DNA from: JBBQXK01 sp038209775
GTDB taxonomy: Bacteria; Pseudomonadota; Alphaproteobacteria; Rhodobacterales; Rhodobacteraceae
Direction: 5' to 3'
Assembly: GCA_038209775.1 (NCBI GenBank)
Contig: JBBQXK010000002.1
Location: 62,001-126,000, forward strand
DNA length: 64,000 bases
Shown here: in pieces, positions 54,001 through 62,248 of the stretch
Layout of the letters: each line of letters begins with the position of its first letter
How positions within the stretch are numbered: position 1 is the stretch's first letter
The notes under the pieces: generated by a model
The model's database searches: none
What the model was told of the DNA's origin: nothing
Seen by the model: the letters and a program-made list of their open reading frames with translations, nothing else
Made by a program: the position numbers and the translations under genes

Positions 54001-56844
54001 TGCGCCGTCGGCCAGGCCCTGCGCGACTTCTGTGGCGATTTCCTTGGCCCTGTCAAAGGCATCTTCGGCGTCCTGTTTGCGGTCATTGAGGAAGCCTTCG
54101 ACCTCGGTGCCGATCTCGCCCCAGTCGGGCAGAAGGTCATCAAGGAACCCGACCGCCTTTTCAGCCGCCCCCTTGGCACCGGCATAGATCTCTTCCGCCG
54201 CACCCTCGGCCATGTCGGCACCACGACCCACCAGGGCCTTGGCCTCGTCCACCACCGCAGATGCGCCGTCCTTGATCTCGCCTGCCAGTTGCTCGGCCTC
54301 GGCAATTGCCGCCTTGGCCGCATCCTCGACCGCCTGTTCGGCGGCAATGGCGGCGTCGGCCGCTGTTTTGACCGCATCAGCCCCCGTGTCATAGGCCGAT
54401 TTCGCCGCCTCGACCGCCGCGTGACCTGCCGTGTCGATAAAGCCCGACGCGGCCTTGCTGACGGAATCCCACAAGGACGTGGCGCCGTCCTTGACCGCGT
54501 TCAACAGACCTTCGCCCGTGCTCACCGCGTCGTCGATCTGCTTGTGCGCCGCATCGTAGGCGCTCTTGGCCCCTTCGATCAGCTTGCTGCCCCAGCCGCC
54601 GGCCTTTTTCGCCAGATCTTCGGCGGTGCCGAGGACCTTCTCGGCACTGGCCTTGGCCTGTTCGGCCACACCCTTGACGGCCTCCCAGGCTGCCTCGGCA
54701 GCAGCCTTGATGGCATCGCCCAGTTCAGCCAGCTTCTTGGCCGCCGCTTCGGCAGCTTTCTTGCCCGCCTCGACCTGTTCGGTCGCCTGGGCCTTGTGCG
54801 CGTCAAGTTCCGTCCGCTGCGCATCGCCGATGCTGCCGCGACCGGGCGTTGCCGCCTGAACGATGGCATCCTGCTTGGCCGCTTCGGCCTCCAGCGCCGG
54901 AACCAGCCCGTCGGCTGCCGCAGGGTCGCCGCCCGCAGCCGCCGCAACCTTGGCTTTCATGCCGTCGATGATCGCCTGCGATTCGGCCAGTTTGTCGGTC
55001 TTCTCCTTTTCGGCGTCCGTCTTGGCCTTGGCATGGGCCTGCTCGGCCTCTTCCTGCGCCGCGAAGGATTCCTCATACGCGGCGCGGGCGGGCGCCTCTT
55101 CAGCGATCGCCTTGTCGGCGGCCTCGTAGGCTTTCATTGCCTGGTCGTAGGCGGCCTTTACGCCCTTTTCGTCCTTGGCGGACTGCGCCGCCGACTGCGT
55201 TGCCCCCGAAGCGGCCTCGGCTTCGGCAGACGCGGCCTTGGCCGTATCGGCGTGACCCTTGGCTTTCTCGGCGGCGGCCTTGGCCTTGTCATAGGCGGCC
55301 TTTACGGGTGCGGCGCGTGCTTCACCGACCTCGGCGACCGCTTCGTTGTAGTCGTTGCTTGCGTTGTTCTCGCACTGCTGCGCCGAACCATAATCGTGGG
55401 CGGCCTGCGCGGACGCCGCTTCGGCGGCGGCAGAACTCTTCTGCGCCTCGCCGATATAGACCTGCGCCTGCTGGCGGAACTTCTCTTCGTCCTTCTCCTT
55501 GTCCTCGTCGGTACCACCGCCCGGCTTGGGTCCGCTACCAGCCGGAGGCGGCGGAGGGGGCGTTATGTTGACCGTGACCGTCTGGGTGTTGCCACCCGAA
55601 CTGCTGTTTCCGCCAGCTCCACCCGCACCTCCCCCAGCAGCCCCGCCAGTGGCAGCGGCTCCGCCTGCGGCAGCACCACCACCCGCAGCAGCCCCACCAC
55701 CCGCAGCAGCACCGCCCGCAGCGGCTCCACCGCCCGCAGCAGCGCCACCAGCAGCAGCCCCGCCACCCGCAGCAGCGCCACCACCCGCAGCGGCTCCACC
55801 GCCCGCAGCAGCACCGCCACCCGCAGCAGCACCACCGCCCGGGCCGCCACCGGCTGCAGCGCCGCCACTGGCTTCGCCACCTTGACCCGCGTCGATGTCA
55901 CCGACGTCCTCAAGCGCGTTCTCGATGAACTTCTCGACAACCGTCAGGACACCCTTGATCTTCTTCGGATTGCCTTGCTTGACCGCGTCATCGGCCAGCT
56001 TCATCAGCTTTTTCGCCTGACCTCCGATCTTGGGGTCAGCCGCCTCGACCAGCGCCTCAAGCTCACCGCGCATCTCTTCCCATTTGGCCTCAAGGTCTTC
56101 TTCCTTGTCGCCGCCGCCGTCGCCCTTTGCCTTCTTGAGGTCGCGCTCAAGCATCTTCAGCACGCGGGCCGCATCCTCGATGCTCTCGTCCGTGGCGATC
56201 CTGCGGGTTTCCTCAAGCTCTGACCGCAACGTCTCGGCAAGCTCTTCGTCCTCGACCTCTTCGATCTCTTTTTCGATCTCGTCGCAGCGGGCCAGGATCT
56301 TTTCACGCGCAGCCTTTTCGCGCGCCTCATTGGCCTTCTTCTTTTCTTCGTCGCTGGCATCGTCGGCCGGCGGCGGTGGGGCAGAGCTGCTGCCGTCCTC
56401 GAGCACTTCGTCAACGGCGGCTTCTTCGCCCTCTTCGTCATCGTCGTCGTGCTCGCCCAGCTCCTCACCGCCCGGCAGCAACACGCGCGCCTTGAACTTG
56501 GTGTAGCCTTCGGCCTTGAGCAGCAGGCGGATCTTCTTGGTCAGGCTGCGGGGAACCTTCTCGGACGCACATTCAAACGACAAAATCCCCGATTCCAGCG
56601 ACACAGAGCCGAATGATCCCTTTGAGCTTCCGGCCTGCTTCTTGGCTTTCTTGCCCAGCATCTCGGCGTTCTTGCGCTTGTGCGCGGCGAAAAGTACCGG
56701 CTTTTCCTTGTCGCCGGTCTGGTACACCCCGAAGTTGAGCGGTCCTTGCTTCAACTTCTTGAAAATTTCGTCAAGCGGCATGAAGACGTCTTCGTCGAGC
56801 TCTTCTTCTTCGCCCTTGCCTTTAGACTTGCCCTTGAGAGCCAT
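51082..56844 (-). CDS. Giant 1920-residue repeat protein with N-terminal domain, Gly/Ala linker and long helical repeats (unknown function)
   Basis: ATG 56844 follows AGGAGG with 8-base spacing. Layout: a Lys/Glu-rich start; a compact domain at about residues 20-120 (PLNFGVYQTGDKEKPVLFAA to FKARVLLPGGEE); an acidic stretch HDDDDEEGEE; helices to about 310; a Gly/Ala-only tract at about 325-412; a proline run ITPPPPPP near 427; then roughly 1450 residues of amphipathic, Ala/Glu/Lys-rich helix. The helical part is made of imperfect 239-251-residue repeats with recurring RLWDE and EEAVELYEEAKE blocks. The last 250 residues are a less repetitive Cys-containing tail. There is no signal peptide or membrane helix. 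It looks like a cytosolic filament, scaffold or LEA/apolipoprotein-like protein, but I do not recognise a family. It is monocistronic, between an HD hydrolase gene and a regulator remnant. Confidence 0.9.
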   Translation of the reverse strand: MALKGKSKGKGEEEELDEDVFMPLDEIFKKLKQGPLNFGVYQTGDKEKPVLFAAHKRKNAEMLGKKAKKQAGSSKGSFGSVSLESGILSFECASEKVPRSLTKKIRLLLKAEGYTKFKARVLLPGGEELGEHDDDDEEGEEAAVDEVLEDGSSSAPPPPADDASDEEKKKANEAREKAAREKILARCDEIEKEIEEVEDEELAETLRSELEETRRIATDESIEDAARVLKMLERDLKKAKGDGGGDKEEDLEAKWEEMRGELEALVEAADPKIGGQAKKLMKLADDAVKQGNPKKIKGVLTVVEKFIENALEDVGDIDAGQGGEASGGAAAGGGPGGGAAAGGGAAAGGGAAAGGGAAAGGGAAAGGAAAGGGAAAGGAAAGGGAAAGGGAAAGGAAATGGAAGGGAGGAGGNSSSGGNTQTVTVNITPPPPPPAGSGPKPGGGTDEDKEKDEEKFRQQAQVYIGEAQKSSAAAEAASAQAAHDYGSAQQCENNASNDYNEAVAEVGEARAAPVKAAYDKAKAAAEKAKGHADTAKAASAEAEAASGATQSAAQSAKDEKGVKAAYDQAMKAYEAADKAIAEEAPARAAYEESFAAQEEAEQAHAKAKTDAEKEKTDKLAESQAIIDGMKAKVAAAAGGDPAAADGLVPALEAEAAKQDAIVQAATPGRGSIGDAQRTELDAHKAQATEQVEAGKKAAEAAAKKLAELGDAIKAAAEAAWEAVKGVAEQAKASAEKVLGTAEDLAKKAGGWGSKLIEGAKSAYDAAHKQIDDAVSTGEGLLNAVKDGATSLWDSVSKAASGFIDTAGHAAVEAAKSAYDTGADAVKTAADAAIAAEQAVEDAAKAAIAEAEQLAGEIKDGASAVVDEAKALVGRGADMAEGAAEEIYAGAKGAAEKAVGFLDDLLPDWGEIGTEVEGFLNDRKQDAEDAFDRAKEIATEVAQGLADGASALKEGAEATYDGLKAGYDATKAGLETVAKSVEETAVEVGNFGKDVLDTASSAYDDAHKAVEDGYNQAGEALEEVKSGAQSLFDSISQAAEGVINRAADAATKAAHEAYETGAGLVDDAVQTAKDAEKAVEDAARQVVEDAKQKIGELTDTVTQTADEIIQKGQRAVGLMGDEAVALYEEAKEGFSSAVETIDGVIDEAKSYGGRLWDEASRIAEEKKKAAEDTAREVIEAIEATKKRVEETVGGLVDDLKQQIDETVRDVEDVASRAVDTAETVLGGIEDKYDAAKEEIGKMAEDLARGIVDEALELKKALEEKAEEVRAKADEAAGVVEGLVEEGKKAVEKIIDTIEDGAATAFDEGVKAVKDFVEEQITEAGTKMEAVEQALKDAYDAAKQKIEEMKDAAAKKVDEYTEKAERAVDLMGEEAVELYEEAKEAAESAGEFFEDLINEAKEQGGKLWDEVCTEAEEKKKAAEDACKKILEEIEKTKKKCQETIDGLIEDARKSIEETGKEIEDGVTKAREKVEEVLEGIEEKYDECEKEAGEFAEKIVKAVVDEAKDLKKKVEEKIDDAEKKLEEAPGIIDGLVDEGKKKVEEIVDTIEDGAHKAYEEALKAIKIAIEQEAQAAEEKRKAFETAIEEAKRLATEAAKKLHDEVVELKKEAVDAADKFKQGYEQFTDGMKTKYDEAVKKAEAKYDELKGKAGKIFETEAEKAAKELEEAKAKQAQIDADYKAACDKLAAELRDREQTAKKLSEEFTESANDMKQGEKEIAPLVTETKSKYDKAAATEIEAQAKVIADAMTDVDARAKKANEHIAAITKIVTDFAAVQGDPDSGSKLAEAQKACIKELAGMEETAAGLIDLSTKVAVARLKAPEIAAKAKASGDDWVATSREAAGGGLQSLKESLEKAKNGDKEAIDFIKTTGPTILQGMSEIGEYCSNMGGSVYADCRVDVGKFAVEAKKIVDQGASLKEKS
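52141..53513 (-). repeat. Tandem 753-bp coding repeats inside the giant gene
   Basis: Two copies lie in exact 753-base (251-codon) register. Copy A is about 52889-53513 (RAVGLMGDEAVALYEEAKE to KDFVEEQ) and copy B about 52141-52760 (RAVDLMGEEAVELYEEAKE to AIKIAIEQ). I checked the offset at three points: the LYEEAKE codons, the LWDE tryptophan and the DTIEDGA block all differ by exactly 753. A more diverged pair upstream (LWDSVSKAAS at 54469, LFDSISQAAE at 53752) is offset by 717 bases (239 codons). Confidence 0.8.
55612..55868 (-). repeat. In-frame Gly/Ala minisatellite in the giant gene
   Basis: Read on the minus strand, GGT/GGC and GCT/GCG codons alternate as GGGAAA-type units of 15-18 bases, repeated more than ten times, encoding an uninterrupted Gly/Ala tract. 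Because units are multiples of three bases, slippage would change linker length without breaking the frame. Confidence 0.85.
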
Positions 56845-56926
56845 ATTCACTTCCTCCTGGAAACTGAGCGGTCTGATCGGCCGCGCGTGGAAAAAAACTT
56901 CGCGCGAAAATACGCGCCCTGAGCAT

Positions 56927-56954
56927 TTGGTATCACGAAACAGCGATGCGTCAA
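56927..56954 (-). promoter_or_regulatory. Candidate promoter of the giant gene
   Basis: On the minus strand TTGACG (56954-56949) precedes TACCAA (56932-56927) with a 16-base spacer, about 80 bases before the start codon. The predicted leader contains CGCGCG repeats (56901-56906 and 56882-56887) flanking a T-rich loop, able to form a hairpin. The -10 box is weak. Confidence 0.35.
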
Positions 56955-57018
56955 ACGAATTTGCGCGGGGGTGGTGGCGCGGTCAGCCGGGCGCAGGGGC
57001 ACATCCGCCGCGGCGCTT

Positions 57019-57609
57019 TCACGTGCCTGCCAGCAACACGGCATGCCGTGCCACATAGTCGGCCCGCACCACGGCAGGCGCGCGCAGCCGGATTTCGAGC
57101 CCCCGGATCAGGTCGCGCGGGCAGGTGCCGAACAGCCGGTCCGCTTCGGCCATGGTGAACCCCGCGATCTGGGTGGCCTCCATCCAGGCAGAGACGCGGT
57201 CGGCAGCCTTGATTGCCTTTTTCACCGGCGCAGGCAGCATGGCGGGCAGACCGAACCGCAGATGCACCGCCGCCGTCAGCCGTTCATCCAGCGCGCCATA
57301 TCCCGGCCCGACGGCGGCCTTGACCGGGCTTATCATGTCGCCGATCACATACTCGGGTGCATCATGCAACAACGCCGCCAGCCGCCACCGCAATGGCTGG
57401 GCGGGGTTCATCCGGGTAAAGATATCCTCAACCAAAAGCGAGTGTTCGGCCACGGAATAGGGCCAGTCACCAACGGTTTGCCCGTTCCAGCGGGCGACGA
57501 AGGCCAGCCCGTGGGCGATATCTTCAACCTCAATATCCAAAGGTGACGGGTCGAGGAGGTCAAGCCTGCGGCCCGAGAGCATCCTTTGCCAGGCGCGGGG
57601 CTGTTTCAT
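57019..57609 (-). CDS. HD-domain phosphohydrolase (YfbR/5'-nucleotidase-like)
   Basis: The protein has 196 residues from ATG 57609, which has GAAGGA upstream; the open frame extends to 57927. The metal ligands are seen in VAEHSLLVEDIF and LLHDAPEYVIGDMISPVK, followed by ADRVSAWMEATQI. This is the short HD-hydrolase type related to 5'-deoxynucleotidase YfbR. Its substrate is probably a nucleotide but is not determined. It lies 174 bases upstream of the giant gene on the same strand, with a likely promoter between them. Confidence 0.85.
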   Translation of the reverse strand: MKQPRAWQRMLSGRRLDLLDPSPLDIEVEDIAHGLAFVARWNGQTVGDWPYSVAEHSLLVEDIFTRMNPAQPLRWRLAALLHDAPEYVIGDMISPVKAAVGPGYGALDERLTAAVHLRFGLPAMLPAPVKKAIKAADRVSAWMEATQIAGFTMAEADRLFGTCPRDLIRGLEIRLRAPAVVRADYVARHAVLLAGT

Positions 57610-57768
57610 CGCAAATCCTTCGGCTGCCACCAACATAGACCAATGCCACCCCGCAACTTCAAGGGCACCTTTTCGGGACGGGGCTGCACATCCGGTTGCG
57701 GACTGATTGTCCAACCCCCCCGGGCGTGCTATCTGCCCGCCCAACCACGTGAATAAGGAGTACGCCGG

Positions 57769-59157
<1,389 letters not shown>

Positions 59158-59245
59158 TCCCTGAATCGGTCAACTTTCTGCCGCGTTTACCGTTGATTGT
59201 CGTTTGGTAGTGAATAATCCGCCGCGACAAGCAAAGGGGCACAAA

Positions 59246-59860
59246 ATGGCAACCGAAGAGAAGCGTAACCGTGAACAGCAGCGCGAAGATCTGCTGCAAG
59301 TGATGCCCAAGGGTGGCGTCGTGGCCGAGATCGGCGTGTGGGAGGGTGAATTCTCCCACCGCATCCTTGATGTGTGCAAACCCAAAAAGCTGCACCTGAT
59401 CGACCCGTGGCAGTTCATGCCCGAGTTTCGGAATACCTGCTTTGGCCGGTTGAAGAACGAATTCACCATGGACGACAAGTTTGCCGAGGTGCAGGCCACC
59501 TTTGCGAATGAACGCCGGGTGGAACTGCACCGGGCCACGTCGGAAGATGCACTTGCGACGTTTGCCGACCATTCGCTGGACTGGGCGTATGTCGATGGCA
59601 ACCACAATGAACCCTACGTCACGAACGACATCGCGCTGTGCCTGCAAAAGGTGAAACCCTGCGGCGTGATCGCGGGTGACGATTTCAACTGGAAGGCGTT
59701 TGCCCTTGGTGGCCCGGTTCGCCGCGCCGTTGAAGGGGCGCTGCGGCGTCTGGGCGATCAGGCTGCGTTCGAACGGATCGGCAGCCAGTGGATCATCCGC
59801 CTGAACCGCCCCGACGTGAAGCCGGTCGAAAAACCCGCGCGCGTCCGCCGGGCAGCTTGA
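59246..59860 (+). CDS. Class I SAM-dependent methyltransferase
   Basis: The protein has 204 residues from ATG 59246, after AAGGGG. Motif I is VVAEIGVWEGEFSHRIL, followed by LHLIDPWQFMPEF and WAYVDGNHNEPYVTNDI, typical of the Methyltransf_24 type. The substrate is unknown. It lies 88 bases after ahcY, whose product removes the inhibitory by-product of such enzymes. Confidence 0.8.
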   Translation: MATEEKRNREQQREDLLQVMPKGGVVAEIGVWEGEFSHRILDVCKPKKLHLIDPWQFMPEFRNTCFGRLKNEFTMDDKFAEVQATFANERRVELHRATSEDALATFADHSLDWAYVDGNHNEPYVTNDIALCLQKVKPCGVIAGDDFNWKAFALGGPVRRAVEGALRRLGDQAAFERIGSQWIIRLNRPDVKPVEKPARVRRAA

Positions 59861-59900
59861 ACGGTTTCCACCGTCAACCATTGCGTGTCGTGAATTGGCA

Positions 59901-59922
59901 GGGCGGTCCTTCTGGATCGCCC
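59901..59922 (+). terminator. Rho-independent terminator after methyltransferase gene
   Basis: GGGCGGTCC and GGATCGCCC form a 9-base stem with one G-T pair and a TTCT loop, then TTTCGATT. It lies 41 bases past the stop in the 209-base gap before the DUF2853 gene. The rest of the gap (to 60069) shows only an AT-richer patch near 59940 that may hold a promoter. Confidence 0.75.
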
Positions 59923-60069
59923 TTTCGATTGGCCGGGCCATATTTTTTGCCCGCGGTGAAATACGGGAACCGATTCCCCTTGTGGGGCGGTCCGCGTTGC
60001 CTAATCTGCATGCGGTCCGACACCGGCACCCCGAAACGGGGGCCAGCACCAGTTTAAAGGGAGATTGCC

Positions 60070-60411
60070 ATGAGTAAACGAGACGACCTGATCGCGACCT
60101 ATGCCGGTGACCTGCGCAACAAATGCAAGGTTGAGCCTGACATGGCGCTTTTGACCAAGGTGACCATCGGCTGCGGTCCGGCGATCTATAACGCCGACAG
60201 TGCGACCGTGGCCGGGACAGACCCGTCCGAACTGGAAACCGTCAAGAAGAACTTCCTGATGAAAAAGCTGGGCTTGTCCGACAGCCCCGCCCTGACCGAG
60301 GCGATCAACGCCGTGATCGAAACCTATGGCCGGTCCGAGCGCAACAAGTACCGCGCCGTCGTCTATTACATGCTGACCAAGCATTTCGGCAAGGAAGCCG
60401 TCTACAAGTGA
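60070..60411 (+). CDS. DUF2853 family protein
   Basis: The protein has 113 residues, beginning MSKRDDLIATYAGDLRNKCK and ending YRAVVYYMLTKHFGKEAVYK, both characteristic of the DUF2853 family. It is a small soluble helical protein of unknown function. AAAGGGAGA precedes the start. It is followed by a hairpin and then an MFS gene. Confidence 0.85.
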   Translation: MSKRDDLIATYAGDLRNKCKVEPDMALLTKVTIGCGPAIYNADSATVAGTDPSELETVKKNFLMKKLGLSDSPALTEAINAVIETYGRSERNKYRAVVYYMLTKHFGKEAVYK

Positions 60412-60424
60412 CCCCTGCCGCGCC

Positions 60425-60446
60425 TGCCGGCCCTGGCGGGCCGGCA
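60425..60446 (+). terminator. GC hairpin after the DUF2853 gene
   Basis: TGCCGGCCC and GGGCCGGCA form a perfect 9-base stem with a TGGC loop 13 bases after the stop, followed by CGCCCCTTTACA. The weak T-tract suggests partial termination before the MFS gene, whose start is only 25 bases downstream. Confidence 0.6.
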
Positions 60447-60471
60447 CGCCCCTTTACATGAGCCATCCGCG

Positions 60472-61671
60472 ATGACCTTGCCTGCTGATACCCAGCCTGC
60501 GGACACCACCGTCTATCCGATCATCGCCGCGATTGCCGTCTGCCACATGCTCAATGACCTGATGCAGTCGCTGATCCCGGCGATCTATCCGCTGCTGAAG
60601 GCAAACCTTGCCCTCAGTTTCAGCCAGATCGGTCTGATCACCCTTGTGTTTCAGGGGATTGCCTCGATCCTGCAACCATTGGTGGGGCTTTACACCGACC
60701 GCCGGCCCCTGCCCTATGCCCTCGCCTCGGCGATGGCCTTCACGCTGGCGGGGCTGGTGATGCTGGCACATGCCGACAGTTTTGGCATGGTCCTTGGGTC
60801 GGTCGCGCTGATCGGCCTTGGGTCGTCGATCTTTCACCCCGAATCGTCGCGCATCGCGCGGCTGGCGGCGGGGATGCGCCCGGGGTTCGCGCAATCGGTG
60901 TTTCAGGTTGGCGGCAACGCAGGGTCATCGCTGGGGCCATTGGCGGCGGCGTTCATCGTCTTGCCGCGCGGGCAGGGGTCGATCGAATGGATCGCGGGCG
61001 TGGCACTGGTCGGCATGGTGATCCTCACGCTGGTGGGCCGCTGGTTCGTGCAGGAAGGGGCATCGCGGGCCCGCGCCGGGCGCGCCCGTGCCGCCGCCCA
61101 GCCGTCGCTGCCCGCCGGACGCGTCACCCTGGCCATTGCGGTTCTGGTGGCGCTGATGTTCTCCAAGTTTGTCTATCTGACCAGCTTTTCCAGCTACTAC
61201 ACGTTCTACCTGATCGAGCGGTTCGGGGTGGGCGTCGGCCAGTCGCAGATCCTGCTGTTCGTGTTTCTGGCTGCCGTCGCGGTCGGCACCATCATCGGCG
61301 GCCCCATCGGGGACCGGATCGGCCGCAAGCGGGTGATCTGGCTGTCGATCCTGGGGGTGTTTCCGCTGTCGGTCGTGTTGCCGCATCTGGGGCTTGAGGG
61401 GACGGTGGTCGTGTCGGCCCTTGCAGGCATCATGCTGGCCTCGGCATTCCCCGCAATCATCGTCTATGCGCAGGATCTGATGCCGCGGCACACCGGGTCG
61501 GTTGCCGGGCTGTTCTTTGGCCTTGCCTTCGGCATGGGGGCCATCGGCGCCGCCGCCCTTGGGGCCATCGCCGACCGGCAGGGCATCGTCGCAGTCTACC
61601 ACCTTTGCGCCTGGCTGCCGCTGATCGGTGTGCTGGCGGTGTTCCTGCCCAACCTGCGCACCACACGCTGA
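60472..61671 (+). CDS. MFS exporter, fosmidomycin-resistance (Fsr) family
   Basis: The protein has 399 residues with about twelve membrane helices. The start VCHMLNDLMQSLIPAIYPLLK is the Fsr signature; GLGSSIFHPESSRIARLAAG and FQVGGNAGSSLGPLAAAF follow, then the GPIGDRIGRKRVI loop typical of MFS carriers. Family members export small toxic compounds and E. coli Fsr gives fosmidomycin resistance. The natural substrate here is unknown. Confidence 0.88.
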   Translation: MTLPADTQPADTTVYPIIAAIAVCHMLNDLMQSLIPAIYPLLKANLALSFSQIGLITLVFQGIASILQPLVGLYTDRRPLPYALASAMAFTLAGLVMLAHADSFGMVLGSVALIGLGSSIFHPESSRIARLAAGMRPGFAQSVFQVGGNAGSSLGPLAAAFIVLPRGQGSIEWIAGVALVGMVILTLVGRWFVQEGASRARAGRARAAAQPSLPAGRVTLAIAVLVALMFSKFVYLTSFSSYYTFYLIERFGVGVGQSQILLFVFLAAVAVGTIIGGPIGDRIGRKRVIWLSILGVFPLSVVLPHLGLEGTVVVSALAGIMLASAFPAIIVYAQDLMPRHTGSVAGLFFGLAFGMGAIGAAALGAIADRQGIVAVYHLCAWLPLIGVLAVFLPNLRTTR

Positions 61672-61803
61672 CGGGTTTGAGACAAATGCAGCGGGCTTGA
61701 TGCTGGCGCACGCGCCCTGATTCGGGTATCCAGCAATGGTCAGGGCAGTACGCCCGGGACCCTTATCAGAACACGTGCGGTGCTTGGGGAGCGCGTGGGG
61801 TGG

Positions 61804-61845
61804 ATGGAGGGTCCCGTAGGGGTGCGGGGCCCTCCATTTTGTTTT
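61804..61845 (+). terminator. Strong rho-independent terminator after the MFS gene
   Basis: ATGGAGGGTCCC (61804-61815) pairs with GGGGCCCTCCAT (61826-61837) over 12 bases with one G-T pair and a 10-base loop, followed by TTTTGTTTT. It is 133 bases past the MFS stop. The spacing leaves room for a small RNA in 61740-61845 that uses the same terminator. Confidence 0.85.
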
Positions 61846-61852
61846 CCCGCCC

Positions 61853-62248
61853 TCAGAACAGCGTCAGGATCGCGCCCATGATGGCGCAGCCGACCACCGC
61901 ATTCACCCCGTCGATCACCGTCAGCGCTGCAGGCCGCATCGCAAAGGCATAGTTCATCGCCATCCATGGCGTGATCATGAACGCCCCAAACCCCAGTCCC
62001 GACACCACCCCCGCGCCCAGCGTCACCACGCCCGAGGTGGCAAACACATGCCGCATCATCCCCGCCACGATCACCATGGCGACAAGGCCCACGACAAACG
62101 GCATCGCACTTCCATTGCCCTGCGGCTTGCCCATCTCATCGACAGGCACCCCCGCCGCCCTGATCCACGGCTTCGACATCGACATGTACCAGACCGCGCC
62201 AAAACCAAAGGCCCCCAGCGCCGCCGCAATCACGTTCAGAAATTCCAT
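61853..62248 (-). CDS. DUF1761 family membrane protein
   Basis: The protein has 131 residues from ATG 62248, which has CAGGAG 7 bases upstream. It begins MEFLNVIAAALGAFGFGAVW and has four hydrophobic helices, including VVGLVAMVIVAGMMRHVFAT and IDGVNAVVGCAIMGAILTLF. This is the DUF1761 type, of unknown function. The same frame continues upstream without a stop into the EVE-domain gene, so a fused product is also possible. The good ribosome-binding site argues that it is made separately. Confidence 0.75.
   Translation of the reverse strand: MEFLNVIAAALGAFGFGAVWYMSMSKPWIRAAGVPVDEMGKPQGNGSAMPFVVGLVAMVIVAGMMRHVFATSGVVTLGAGVVSGLGFGAFMITPWMAMNYAFAMRPAALTVIDGVNAVVGCAIMGAILTLF

Noticed and set aside
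55612..55868. CRISPR-like direct repeats
   Set aside because: The repeats are short, contiguous, in frame and encode Gly/Ala. There are no spacers and no cas genes.
51481..56223. Two long plus-strand open frames (51481-53445 and 53572-56223) opposite the giant gene
   Set aside because: They are mirror images of a biased, repeat-rich coding strand that avoids stops on the complement. They lack convincing ribosome-binding sites, and the products are Leu/Phe/Gly-rich without recognisable domains.
57610..57768. SAH riboswitch upstream of ahcY
   Set aside because: The gap is short and I could not find the conserved core or a convincing pseudoknot; only a normal AAGGAG site is clear. A covariance-model search would settle it.
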